Below are positions 16,679-24,246 of a stretch of 29,348 bases of DNA, in pieces; position 1 is the stretch's first letter, and each line of letters begins with the position of its first letter. This DNA is from a virus: IMG/VR virus record IMGVR_UViG_3300035204_000030, positions 1 to 29,348 of that record; one strand, 5' to 3'. The notes under the pieces are model-generated. The model had not been told where the DNA came from. It ran no database searches and was given only the letters and a program-made list of their open reading frames with translations. Both the position numbers and the translations under genes were made by a program.

Positions 16679-17242
16679 ATGATTTTAGAGAAACTATACT
16701 GGCGACAGGACGGTTTATTTGATTCTTCTTTTATTAAGAAAGTTAAAGAACTAGCTAGTCAGCAAAAATTAAAAGACTTACAATTACAAGATAAAAACCG
16801 AACACTTTTAACTAGAGATAGTAAAGGTTGTTTTATAAAAAGCACTTGGTTACAAACTCAATTAGCTCCTGTTATTAATAATACAAATAGGACTCTTGGT
16901 TGGAATTTTAAACTATCAAAATTAGAAGACTTACAATATACATCATACGATAAAACACAACACTATTCTTGGCATACAGATACACACGCTAAACCATATG
17001 CAGATGGTATGGTTAGAAAAATTAGTTTCTCTTTAATATTAAATGACGAATTTGAAGGTGGTGACTTTGCAATATGTGAAGCACATCCTGACCCAGCAAA
17101 AGCCGTAATACATAGATTTGAAAAAACAAAACCAGGTACTATCATAGTATTCTATTCTGGTCTATGGCATAAAGTTTATCCTGTTAAATCAGGACAAAGA
17201 CAATCACTAGTAGGTTGGACATTAGGTTCCAAATTTCAATAA
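16679..17242 (+). CDS. 2-oxoglutarate/Fe(II)-dependent oxygenase (PKHD-type) between uvsY and uvsW
   Basis: The 187-residue protein shows a complete iron- and 2-oxoglutarate-binding set: H99 and D101 in YSWHTDTH, H164 in LWHKVYPV, and R174 in GQRQSLVGW, with the strand ISFSLILNDEFEGGDF between them. This layout is that of the prolyl-4-hydroxylase-like PKHD family (PiuC/YbiX type). The substrate is unknown. It starts 2 nt after uvsY and its stop overlaps the uvsW ATG by one base (TAATG), so it is part of the early recombination operon. That position suggests a role during the DNA or host-takeover stage rather than in the virion (inference). Confidence 0.88.
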   Translation: MILEKLYWRQDGLFDSSFIKKVKELASQQKLKDLQLQDKNRTLLTRDSKGCFIKSTWLQTQLAPVINNTNRTLGWNFKLSKLEDLQYTSYDKTQHYSWHTDTHAKPYADGMVRKISFSLILNDEFEGGDFAICEAHPDPAKAVIHRFEKTKPGTIIVFYSGLWHKVYPVKSGQRQSLVGWTLGSKFQ

Positions 17243-18720
17243 TGGTTGAACATAGATACTTAATATTAGAAAAGAAAAATGAAGTATATCTTACTATAGA
17301 AGCAGACGCTGATATTCGTAGAGACTTATCGGAGTTTTTTACTTTTGAAGTTCCTGGATATAAGTTTATGCCCCAATATAGAAATAGATATTGGGACGGT
17401 AAGATTAGATTATTTAAGTATGCTAGTGGAGAAATATACTATGGTCTATTACCTTATATAAGAAAATTTTGTGTTGATAATAACATAACAATTGTATCAA
17501 AATTAAAAGTAGAAAAGGAACCATTAGATAAATTAGAGTGTGCTAAATTTTGTAAAGCATTAAAGATACCTTTAACTATTAGAGACTATCAATTTAATGC
17601 GTTTTACCACGCAATACAAGAGGATAGATGTTTATTATTATCACCTACAGCGTCTGGTAAATCATTAATAGCATATCTAATATTAAGATTTCAGTTGTTA
17701 AGATTAAGAAATAAGAAAGCAAATAAGATATTAATTATTGTACCTACAACAAATTTAGTAGAACAATTATACAAAGATTTTGGAGACTATGGATATAACA
17801 CTAGTCATATTCATAGAATATATCAAGGACACGATAAAGATACTCCAAAGAAGATAGTAATATCTACTTGGCAATCAGTATATAAACTACCTAAAAAATG
17901 GTTTGCTGATTTTGGTTGTGTTATTGGAGACGAAGCACATTTATTCAAAAGCCAGTCCCTAACAAGTATAATGACGAAGATGACTAATTGTAAGTATAGA
18001 GTGGGTATGACAGGAACTTTAGATGGTAGTAAAACACATAAACTAGTACTAGAAGGATTATTTGGTGCTGTTAATAAAGTCGCACAAACAACAGATTTAA
18101 TTGAGAAGAAACAATTAGCGAGGTTTAAAATCAATTGTTTAATATTAGCACACGGAAAGAATAGTAGAGATTACTTAAAAGATAAAACATATCAGGAAGA
18201 AATGGACTTTTTATGTTCAAGTAAAGCACGGAATAAATATATAAGAAACTTATGTTGTGGTCTATCTGGTAATACATTATGTTTATTTCAGTATGTAGAG
18301 AAACACGGAAAGGAATTATATGAATCAATTAAAGATAAAGCAGTTGACAAACAAGTATTTTATGTCCACGGTGGAGTGGATGCAGACGAAAGGGAAACAA
18401 TACGAGCAATTACCGAAAAGTCTGATGGCGCTATTATCGTTGCAAGTTATGGGACTTTCAGTACAGGCATTAATATACGGAACTTGCATAACATTATTTT
18501 TGCTAGTCCTAGTAAGTCTAGGATAAGAAATTTACAATCTATAGGTCGTGGTCTCCGACTAGGAGATAACAAGACAAATGCAACTTTATATGATATATCC
18601 GATGATGTATCTTATGGAGAAAAAGAAAATTATACTCTACAACACTTTAGAGAAAGAATAAATATATATAACGAAGAAGGATTTGATTATGAAATCCATA
18701 ATGTGGAACTAAAGGAATAA
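17242..18720 (+). CDS. uvsW: recombination DNA/RNA helicase UvsW
   Basis: The protein is 492 residues from the ATG at 17242. I prefer this start to the upstream in-frame codon at 17215, because it overlaps the previous stop by one base and the N-terminus then aligns with T4 UvsW (DLSEFFTFEVPGYKFMPQYR, NRYWDGKIRLF). Helicase motifs are Walker A PTASGKS (135-141), IIVPTTNLVEQL, DEAH (230-233), VGMTGTLDG, and motif VI QSIGRGLRLG near residue 452. UvsW unwinds branched intermediates and R-loops and helps switch from origin- to recombination-dependent replication. Confidence 0.95.
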   Translation: MVEHRYLILEKKNEVYLTIEADADIRRDLSEFFTFEVPGYKFMPQYRNRYWDGKIRLFKYASGEIYYGLLPYIRKFCVDNNITIVSKLKVEKEPLDKLECAKFCKALKIPLTIRDYQFNAFYHAIQEDRCLLLSPTASGKSLIAYLILRFQLLRLRNKKANKILIIVPTTNLVEQLYKDFGDYGYNTSHIHRIYQGHDKDTPKKIVISTWQSVYKLPKKWFADFGCVIGDEAHLFKSQSLTSIMTKMTNCKYRVGMTGTLDGSKTHKLVLEGLFGAVNKVAQTTDLIEKKQLARFKINCLILAHGKNSRDYLKDKTYQEEMDFLCSSKARNKYIRNLCCGLSGNTLCLFQYVEKHGKELYESIKDKAVDKQVFYVHGGVDADERETIRAITEKSDGAIIVASYGTFSTGINIRNLHNIIFASPSKSRIRNLQSIGRGLRLGDNKTNATLYDISDDVSYGEKENYTLQHFRERINIYNEEGFDYEIHNVELKE

Positions 18721-18721
18721 T

Positions 18722-19219
18722 ATGGCAACTAACCCTAAAGATATGAATCCTGATGGTACTACAACGGTTAAAATCGTTAAGATAATAAACGGAACAGATG
18801 TTGTTTGCATTATACCCACAAATAAAGATACAGCAAACTCACCATTACTTACACTTGATAAACCATTAGAGATTAAATATGTACCCCAAATAACCAACTT
18901 GGGTATTAAGGATTATATTGCCTTGGTGAAATGGGCAGGTTATACGCAAGACCAATTAGTGACCATACCAAAAGATAAGATACTTACAATAACTAACGCT
19001 AGTGATGATATGATTAGGTCATATAAAAAGGTTGTCGGCGAGTATCATATTGTTGATAAATTACATAGACGAGAAGATAACCCGAGAACTAGAAAACTTA
19101 TGGACCGAGAAATAATGTCCAGATTGGAACAAGATGAATTAAATAATAAACTTGATGATATAATAGATGAATTTACTGATATTCACGATGACGATATTAA
19201 GAAGAAAACTATTCATTAA
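18722..19219 (+). CDS. conserved phage protein downstream of uvsW, possibly Sm-like N-terminal domain
   Basis: The 165-residue protein starts 1 nt after uvsW with an AAGGAA site. Residues about 13-85 (TTTVKIVKIINGTDVVCIIP, PLLTLDKPLEIKYVP, DQLVTIPKDKILTITNASDD) show the short-strand pattern G-[DE]-V then V-L-x-x-P-L-x-I seen in small Sm-like proteins that follow uvsW in marine T4-like phages. The C-terminal third is charged and helical (NPRTRKLMDREIMSRLEQDE, then an Asp/Glu-rich stretch). The Sm-like reading is my inference from pattern only. Its last codons overlap the predicted minus-strand terminator of a possible small RNA. Confidence 0.6.
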   Translation: MATNPKDMNPDGTTTVKIVKIINGTDVVCIIPTNKDTANSPLLTLDKPLEIKYVPQITNLGIKDYIALVKWAGYTQDQLVTIPKDKILTITNASDDMIRSYKKVVGEYHIVDKLHRREDNPRTRKLMDREIMSRLEQDELNNKLDDIIDEFTDIHDDDIKKKTIH

Positions 19220-19254
19220 TAGTTGCTCTATAGACTCTATCTCTCAGCGACAAC
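19201..19254 (-). ncRNA. candidate small RNA on the minus strand
   Basis: A minus-strand promoter at 19289-19261 predicts a start near 19254. About 30-48 nt downstream is a 7-bp hairpin (AACTATT 19207-19213 with AATAGTT 19218-19224) followed on the minus strand by a pyrimidine run TTCTTCTT, as in an intrinsic terminator. The RNA would be about 50-55 nt and contains the palindrome TCTATAGA (19227-19234). No reading frame of note lies in it. It would be antisense to the last codons of the 18722-19219 gene. Prediction only. Confidence 0.35.
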
Positions 19255-19260
19255 ACGCTG

Positions 19261-19289
19261 ATAATAACATAAATTTTTAAATCTGTCAA
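19261..19289 (-). promoter_or_regulatory. minus-strand sigma70-like promoter, divergent to the gene 55 promoter
   Basis: Read on the minus strand, TTGACA (19289-19284), a 17-nt spacer and TATTAT (19266-19261) match the same layout and -10 as the uvsY promoter. It is the only clear minus-strand promoter I see. It faces away from the gene 55 promoter, with 37 nt between the two -35 boxes. A CAGCG/CGCTG hairpin (19245-19260) lies across the predicted start. Confidence 0.5.
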
Positions 19290-19326
19290 TAGTCCAACAA
19301 TCGGGACCGAAATTTTAGTTAGGTTA

Positions 19327-19355
19327 TTGACTCTAACAACAAAATATAGTATAGT
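19327..19355 (+). promoter_or_regulatory. sigma70-like promoter for gene 55
   Basis: TTGACT (19327-19332), a 17-nt spacer and TATAGT (19350-19355) form a good host-type promoter. The flank AGGTTATTGAC is identical to that at the uvsY promoter. Predicted +1 is near 19362, only about 3 nt before the gene 55 ATG at 19365, so no ribosome site is left in the mRNA. Confidence 0.75.
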
Positions 19356-19364
19356 GAGAACATA

Positions 19365-19943
19365 ATGACAATTGATAATAAACCCAAAAGAATACGAACT
19401 CCTGCCAAAAAAGAACACTATGTAAATAACAAAGTGTTTTTGGAGGCAATGATTGAGTATAAGAAGAAGTGTAAATCAGCCAAAAAGAGAGGACGCAAAA
19501 ATCCTCCTGTGACCAATTATATAGGTGAGTGCTTTTTAAAGATAGCAAACCATCTATCATATAGACCGAACTTTATTAATTACACATTTAGAGACGATAT
19601 GATAAGTGATGGCATAGAAAATTGTTTGCAATATCTAGCAAACTTTAATCCAGAAAAATCTAAAAATCCATTTGCTTATTTTACACAAATAATATATTAC
19701 GCATTTATACGAAGAATACAAAAAGAAAAGAAACAAACTACAATTAAACATAAACTAATCCAGGACGCAAATTATGATGATATGACTTTGCAACCAGGAG
19801 ACGATAGAGAGTTTAAGAATCAGTTTACTGAATTTTTACAAAAGAATCTTCCAATGGAAGACGAAACAAAAGAAAAGAAAAAACCGAAACCGACAAAAAA
19901 ACGAGTAAGAAAAGCGAAGGCGAATTTAGAAGACTTTATATAA
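19365..19943 (+). CDS. 55: late-transcription sigma factor gp55
   Basis: The 192-residue protein matches T4 gp55 (185 residues), the small sigma factor that binds host RNA polymerase core and recognises TATAAATA late promoters. The central part (PPVTNYIGECFLKIANHLSY, then FRDDMISDGIENCLQYLANF and FAYFTQIIYYAFIRRIQKEK) is the sigma region 2-like core. The Lys/Arg-rich ends are charged, and the C-terminal EDFI may act in the sliding-clamp/gp33 circuit as in T4 (inference). It has its own early-type promoter and starts a transcription unit with 47 and 46. Confidence 0.92.
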   Translation: MTIDNKPKRIRTPAKKEHYVNNKVFLEAMIEYKKKCKSAKKRGRKNPPVTNYIGECFLKIANHLSYRPNFINYTFRDDMISDGIENCLQYLANFNPEKSKNPFAYFTQIIYYAFIRRIQKEKKQTTIKHKLIQDANYDDMTLQPGDDREFKNQFTEFLQKNLPMEDETKEKKKPKPTKKRVRKAKANLEDFI

Positions 19944-19944
19944 T

Positions 19945-21003
19945 ATGAAAATAGCATTATTGAACGACACCCATTTCGGTGCTAGAAACGATAATCCTGC
20001 GTTTGTAAAATACTTTAATAGATTTTATGATGAAATCTTTTTTCCGTATTTAATACAAAACGACATCAAAACATTAATCCATTTAGGCGATGTTGTTGAT
20101 AGACGAAAGTTTATTAACTTCAATACTGCTCATAACTTCCAAGAAAACTTTTGGAAAAGATTATGGAACTTAAAAATAGATACACACATTATACTAGGTA
20201 ACCACGACACATATTATAAGAACACAAACAAAGTAAATTTCACACACTTAATTAAAACCTTTGATGGTGAAAATGAACCTTGGATATATGAGAAACCGAC
20301 AACGGTTAACTTTGATGGTTTAGATATATTATTATTACCTTGGATATGTCCTGAAACAGAAGAAGAAAGTATATTTGAAATTGATAACTCACACGCTGAA
20401 GTTTGTATGGGACATTTAGAAATCAAAGGTTTTGAAATGCACAAAGGACACTTTCAGGAAGTTGGTTTAGATATGAATCAATTTAAAAGATTTGACAAAG
20501 TATTGTCTGGACATTATCATAGAAAATCAGATAACGGAACAATATATTATTTAGGAACTCAATATGAAATAACTTGGTCAGATTATCAATGTCCAAAAGG
20601 GTTTCATATATTTGATACAGATACAAGAGAACTAACTAGAATACCAAATCCACTTACTATGTTTGAAAAGATTATATACAATGATACAAAACAAAGTTAT
20701 GCCAATATGGATATATCAAAGTATAAAGATAAACATATTAAAGTTATAGTAGAAGAAAAAACAGACCCTACTCAATTTGGAGAATTTGTTGATAGACTAC
20801 ACAATGAAATTAATACATACGAAGTTAATGTTATAGAAGATAGTTATAATATTAATGCAACAGCAGATATTAATATAATAGACCAAGGAGAAGATACTTT
20901 AACTTTCTTACACAATTATATTAATAGTTTAGATACTGAATTAGATAAGGCAAAAATAAACTCTATAATGAAAGAGTATTACCAAGAGGTACAAGAGAAG
21001 TAG
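19945..21003 (+). CDS. 47: recombination endonuclease subunit gp47 (SbcD/Mre11-like)
   Basis: The 352-residue protein matches T4 gp47 (339 residues), the metallophosphoesterase nuclease that pairs with gp46 to resect DNA ends. Motifs are D8 and H10 (LLNDTHFG), GDVVDRR (48-54), GNHD (85-88), CMGHLEIKG, and SGHYHR near 188-193, all metal-binding parts of the Mre11 fold. It follows gene 55 by 1 nt, and its TAG stop overlaps a GTG start of the next small gene by one base. Confidence 0.95.
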   Translation: MKIALLNDTHFGARNDNPAFVKYFNRFYDEIFFPYLIQNDIKTLIHLGDVVDRRKFINFNTAHNFQENFWKRLWNLKIDTHIILGNHDTYYKNTNKVNFTHLIKTFDGENEPWIYEKPTTVNFDGLDILLLPWICPETEEESIFEIDNSHAEVCMGHLEIKGFEMHKGHFQEVGLDMNQFKRFDKVLSGHYHRKSDNGTIYYLGTQYEITWSDYQCPKGFHIFDTDTRELTRIPNPLTMFEKIIYNDTKQSYANMDISKYKDKHIKVIVEEKTDPTQFGEFVDRLHNEINTYEVNVIEDSYNINATADINIIDQGEDTLTFLHNYINSLDTELDKAKINSIMKEYYQEVQEK

Positions 21004-21251
21004 TGAAAACAATTATTCACATTAACAAAAATATTATACAACAAAATAATAAAAGAGGAACAAAACTACCTGTTTGTAGAGTTGAACTAAAAGGAAAGAC
21101 TTGGTATGGTAGTAAAGTTGATATATTAGGTCCTAGTGAAATGATTTATAGTCCAGATAAACCGAGAAAGTGTGGTGCGAGATTATGGATTGAAACCGAT
21201 TCCGAGGTTGTTATTCATAATAAAACAACATATAGAGAAATGACAAAATGA
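21003..21251 (+). CDS. small conserved protein between 47 and 46, unknown function
   Basis: The 82-residue protein starts with GTG at 21003, overlapping the gene 47 stop (TAGTG). It is basic at the N-terminus (IHINKNIIQQNNKRGTKLPV) and has the segments CRVELKGKTWYGSKVDILGP and CGARLWIETDSEVVIH, suggesting a small beta-barrel. A similar short gene between 47 and 46 is known in marine T4-like phages, without a function I can name. The 4-nt overlap with gene 46 (ATGA) supports expression within this operon. Confidence 0.7.
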   Translation: MKTIIHINKNIIQQNNKRGTKLPVCRVELKGKTWYGSKVDILGPSEMIYSPDKPRKCGARLWIETDSEVVIHNKTTYREMTK

Positions 21252-22963
21252 TAATATTTCATAATATAACTTGGAAGAACTTTTTATCAACAGGTAATAC
21301 TCCTATAAGTGTTAATCTAGCAGAAAAACCTACAACATTAATTATAGGAACTAATGGGTCAGGTAAATCAACATTGTTAGACGCAATATGTTTTGCTTTG
21401 TTTAATAAACCATTTAGAATTATTAAGAAAGACCAGATGGTCAATACGATTAATAATGCTGATACCGTAGTAGAATTAAATTTTAGTGTAGGTCCTAAAA
21501 AGTATAAAGTTGTTAGAGGAATTAAACCTAATGTATTTGAAATATACCAAGACGGAATTTTAATTAACCAAGACGCAAGTACTATAGACTATCAAAAACA
21601 TTTAGAAAAAAATATAATGAAATTAAACTATAGGTCCTTTTGTCAAGTTGTTATATTAGGGTCTTCTTTATATGAACCATTTATGAAGATGAGAGCAAGG
21701 AATCGTAGAGAAGTAATTGAAGAAATATTAGACATTAAAGTATTTCAAAATATGAACTACTTATTAAGGAGCAAACAGCAAGACCTTACAAAAGATATTA
21801 CTACATTAAGACATCAAGTAGATTTGATTGAGAATAAAGTTGACCTACAAGAGAAACATTATAATGAATTACAAGGTAGAGATACAGACGCTATATCTAA
21901 AAAGAAAGAAGACATAGAAAAAGCACATAGTCATAAGAGAGATTATATGACTAGAATAGAAAGTCTTAATAAAGAACTTAATGAGAACGAACAGAAATTA
22001 TTAGGCAAGACAAAGACAAAAGATAAGTTTACACAATTACATAAGTTAGAAGCAAAGATAGACCAGAACTTAAAGACACATAAGAAAACATTAAAATTTT
22101 TTGAAGACAATACTAATTGTCCTACTTGTACACAGGAGATAGAACAAGGTTTTAGACAGACAAAGATTAGTAAGGAGAAAGACGCTGTAGTTAAATTACA
22201 AGATGGTTATAAAAAATTATTATCAGAAATAACTAATACAGAAGAAAAAATATTAGGATTTGATAACATTGCACAAAAAGTTAGAACCATAGAAACTAAT
22301 GTTGCAAAACTAACCACTTCTATTGATGAGATTAAAAGACATACAGATAGAATACAAGATGAGATAGATAGGTTATCAGTTGAGGATGCTGGCGGCCTAA
22401 ATATAAAAGAAGAAATTGCTAAACTAAAAAGAGAATTAGTTGACGCAAAAGTACAAAGAGATAATGTTATTGAGGAGAAAAAATATATTGATATATTGAG
22501 ACAGATAGTAGATGATAGTGGAGCAAGAGCACAAATTATTAAAAAGTATTTACCGATTATGAATACTTTAATTAATAACTATTTACAAGCTATGGACTTC
22601 TTTGTATCATTCCATTTAGATGAAGAATTTAACGAAACGGTTAAGAGCAGACATATGGACTCCTTTAACTACAATAACTTTAGTGAAGGTGAGAAAATGA
22701 GAATAGACCTTGCATTATTATTTACTTGGAGAAGTATTGCAAAAATGAAAAATAGTGTTAATACAAACTTACTAATATTAGATGAGATATTTGATTCAAG
22801 TTTAGATGGACAAGGAACAGATGATTTCTTTAAAATTATTAAGACACTAACAAAAGAAAACATCTTTATCATATCACATAAAGGAGATATAATGTTTGAT
22901 AAATTTACTAATATAATTAAATTTGAAAAGTACCAAAACTTTACGAGGATAGCAAATGTCTAA
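21248..22963 (+). CDS. 46: recombination endonuclease subunit gp46 (SbcC/Rad50-like)
   Basis: The 571-residue protein matches T4 gp46 (560 residues), the ATPase partner of gp47. Walker A is GTNGSGKST (34-42). The signature motif FSEGEKMRIDLAL lies near 477 and Walker B LLILDEIFDSSLD near 508. The middle is a long coiled coil split by a zinc-hook motif CPTC (290-293), as in Rad50 and SbcC. Gene 46 overlaps the following deformylase gene by 8 nt, so the accessory cassette downstream is likely co-translated. Confidence 0.95.
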   Translation: MIIFHNITWKNFLSTGNTPISVNLAEKPTTLIIGTNGSGKSTLLDAICFALFNKPFRIIKKDQMVNTINNADTVVELNFSVGPKKYKVVRGIKPNVFEIYQDGILINQDASTIDYQKHLEKNIMKLNYRSFCQVVILGSSLYEPFMKMRARNRREVIEEILDIKVFQNMNYLLRSKQQDLTKDITTLRHQVDLIENKVDLQEKHYNELQGRDTDAISKKKEDIEKAHSHKRDYMTRIESLNKELNENEQKLLGKTKTKDKFTQLHKLEAKIDQNLKTHKKTLKFFEDNTNCPTCTQEIEQGFRQTKISKEKDAVVKLQDGYKKLLSEITNTEEKILGFDNIAQKVRTIETNVAKLTTSIDEIKRHTDRIQDEIDRLSVEDAGGLNIKEEIAKLKRELVDAKVQRDNVIEEKKYIDILRQIVDDSGARAQIIKKYLPIMNTLINNYLQAMDFFVSFHLDEEFNETVKSRHMDSFNYNNFSEGEKMRIDLALLFTWRSIAKMKNSVNTNLLILDEIFDSSLDGQGTDDFFKIIKTLTKENIFIISHKGDIMFDKFTNIIKFEKYQNFTRIANV

Positions 22964-23777
22964 AAAAACAAGAAGACCAATGACGGTTGAAGAAGAAGAA
23001 AAATTTAAAGATGAAATGATGGCGATGGCAGATAAACAATTTAAAGAAGGTACTCCAGATACGCAAGAAGGCGTGTGGGAAGATACAACCAACATCAAAG
23101 AAAAATTAGAAAAACAAGCAGAAGATAATAAGATTTTGAAGGAAGTACCAGTAGAAGATATTCCTTACGAAGTAAGAGACGGAGTTAATCCTAAAACATT
23201 TAATAAACAATTAATAGAACCAGCTAATCCTATGTTAAGGTCTCCTGTTGCACCTTATAAAGATGAACTACTTAAAGAGTTTGGTCTTAAAAGTAGAAAA
23301 GAATTAGTAGATAGTATGTTTGAACTTATGCACAAATATGGTGGTATAGGTTTGAGTGCGATACAAATAGGATTACCATTCAATATGTTTGTTGCAGGTG
23401 ACCATAAGTCAATTGAAAACGGAATGAAACTTGCAATGTTTAATCCTGTAATATTATCAAGTAGTGAAGAAACGGTTATGATGAAAGAAGGTTGTTTAAC
23501 TTTTCCTTTCTTATTCATTAACATTGTTAGACCTAGAAAATGTGTTATGAAATATGAAGATGAAAATGGTGATTTAAAAGAAGCACATTTAGATGGTATG
23601 ATGAGTAGAGTATGTCAACACGAATACGACCATCAAGCAGGAATATTAATGCCAATGAAAGTTAGTAAAATGAAACTAGACTTGGCATACAAGAAAGCTG
23701 AAAAGGAGATGAAAAAATGGAGACGATACCAGAAACAAATGGAAAAATCAAAACCAGTAAAGGTGAAAAATGGTTGA
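22956..23777 (+). CDS. def: peptide deformylase with a long N-terminal extension
   Basis: The 273-residue protein carries all three deformylase motifs: GIGLSAIQIG (130-139), EGCLTFP (178-184) and QHEYDH (221-226). The Cys and two His should bind the catalytic metal, and the Glu is the general base. The enzyme removes the N-formyl group from new proteins. Typical bacterial and phage deformylases are about 130-190 residues; here about 90 extra residues precede the domain, acidic and probably disordered (MTVEEEEKFKDEMMAMADKQ). The C-terminal Lys-rich tail is also long. Deformylase is known in cyanophages as an auxiliary gene. It overlaps gene 46 and the next gene by 8 nt each. Confidence 0.92.
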   Translation: MSKKTRRPMTVEEEEKFKDEMMAMADKQFKEGTPDTQEGVWEDTTNIKEKLEKQAEDNKILKEVPVEDIPYEVRDGVNPKTFNKQLIEPANPMLRSPVAPYKDELLKEFGLKSRKELVDSMFELMHKYGGIGLSAIQIGLPFNMFVAGDHKSIENGMKLAMFNPVILSSSEETVMMKEGCLTFPFLFINIVRPRKCVMKYEDENGDLKEAHLDGMMSRVCQHEYDHQAGILMPMKVSKMKLDLAYKKAEKEMKKWRRYQKQMEKSKPVKVKNG

Positions 23778-24246
23778 AATAATTAACGACATATCTCATA
23801 TAAAAGATTTCGATTCTTTTAAATACGATGGTTTTGAAACAGGTTTATTAAATGTAGATAACACAGCGTTTGCTGAAGTAGCTTGGCCACCATTAGATAA
23901 AGAGTATTTACCTGAAAAGGCAAAGAAAGAAATAGAAAAAATTAAATCACAATTAGAACCAATCTTTAAAAAGAGATACAAAAATATTAAATTAAATTTT
24001 ACTGGTGTCTGGAAAGGTTATGTTGAAGGTGTACGAGGCAATGTAATAGTGTACCTAGATAAATCAGACTATACTACAGGCAACTTTATTGAGGTTACAG
24101 CACTAGACAGATGTAAGATATTTCCTGAACAAGGAGAGTATGTTTGGTTTAACGATAATATTAAATTTGTAAAAAGATTTAACAATGATGAGGTAAATAA
24201 TATCAGGTTTATACACTTTGATTACAAATTAAATAATGATGAGTGA
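23770..24246 (+). CDS. unknown protein in the accessory cassette
   Basis: The 158-residue protein has a helical middle (PEKAKKEIEKIKSQLEPIFK) and a beta-rich C-terminal half (GNVIVYLDKSDYTTGNFIEV, EQGEYVWFNDNIKFVKRF, IRFIHFDYKL). The strand order loosely recalls the double-stranded beta-helix of oxygenases, and an Arg in NNIRFIHFDY sits where the 2-oxoglutarate-binding Arg would be, but there is no HxD motif. A degenerate member or unrelated fold is possible. Overlaps of 8 nt before and 11 nt after tie it to the deformylase and the fusion enzyme. Confidence 0.6.
   Translation: MVEIINDISHIKDFDSFKYDGFETGLLNVDNTAFAEVAWPPLDKEYLPEKAKKEIEKIKSQLEPIFKKRYKNIKLNFTGVWKGYVEGVRGNVIVYLDKSDYTTGNFIEVTALDRCKIFPEQGEYVWFNDNIKFVKRFNNDEVNNIRFIHFDYKLNNDE

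Noticed and set aside
18344-18349. TTGACA inside uvsW
   Set aside because: No -10-like hexamer at 16-18 nt downstream; in the middle of a conserved helicase gene.
18657-18664. AATAAATA near the end of uvsW as a late promoter
   Set aside because: A one-mismatch match in coding AT-rich DNA without placement before a late gene start.
23770-24246. Calling the 158-residue cassette protein a fourth oxygenase
   Set aside because: The beta-rich C-terminal half is suggestive, but there is no HxD motif and no distal His; only an Arg is in place, which is not enough.
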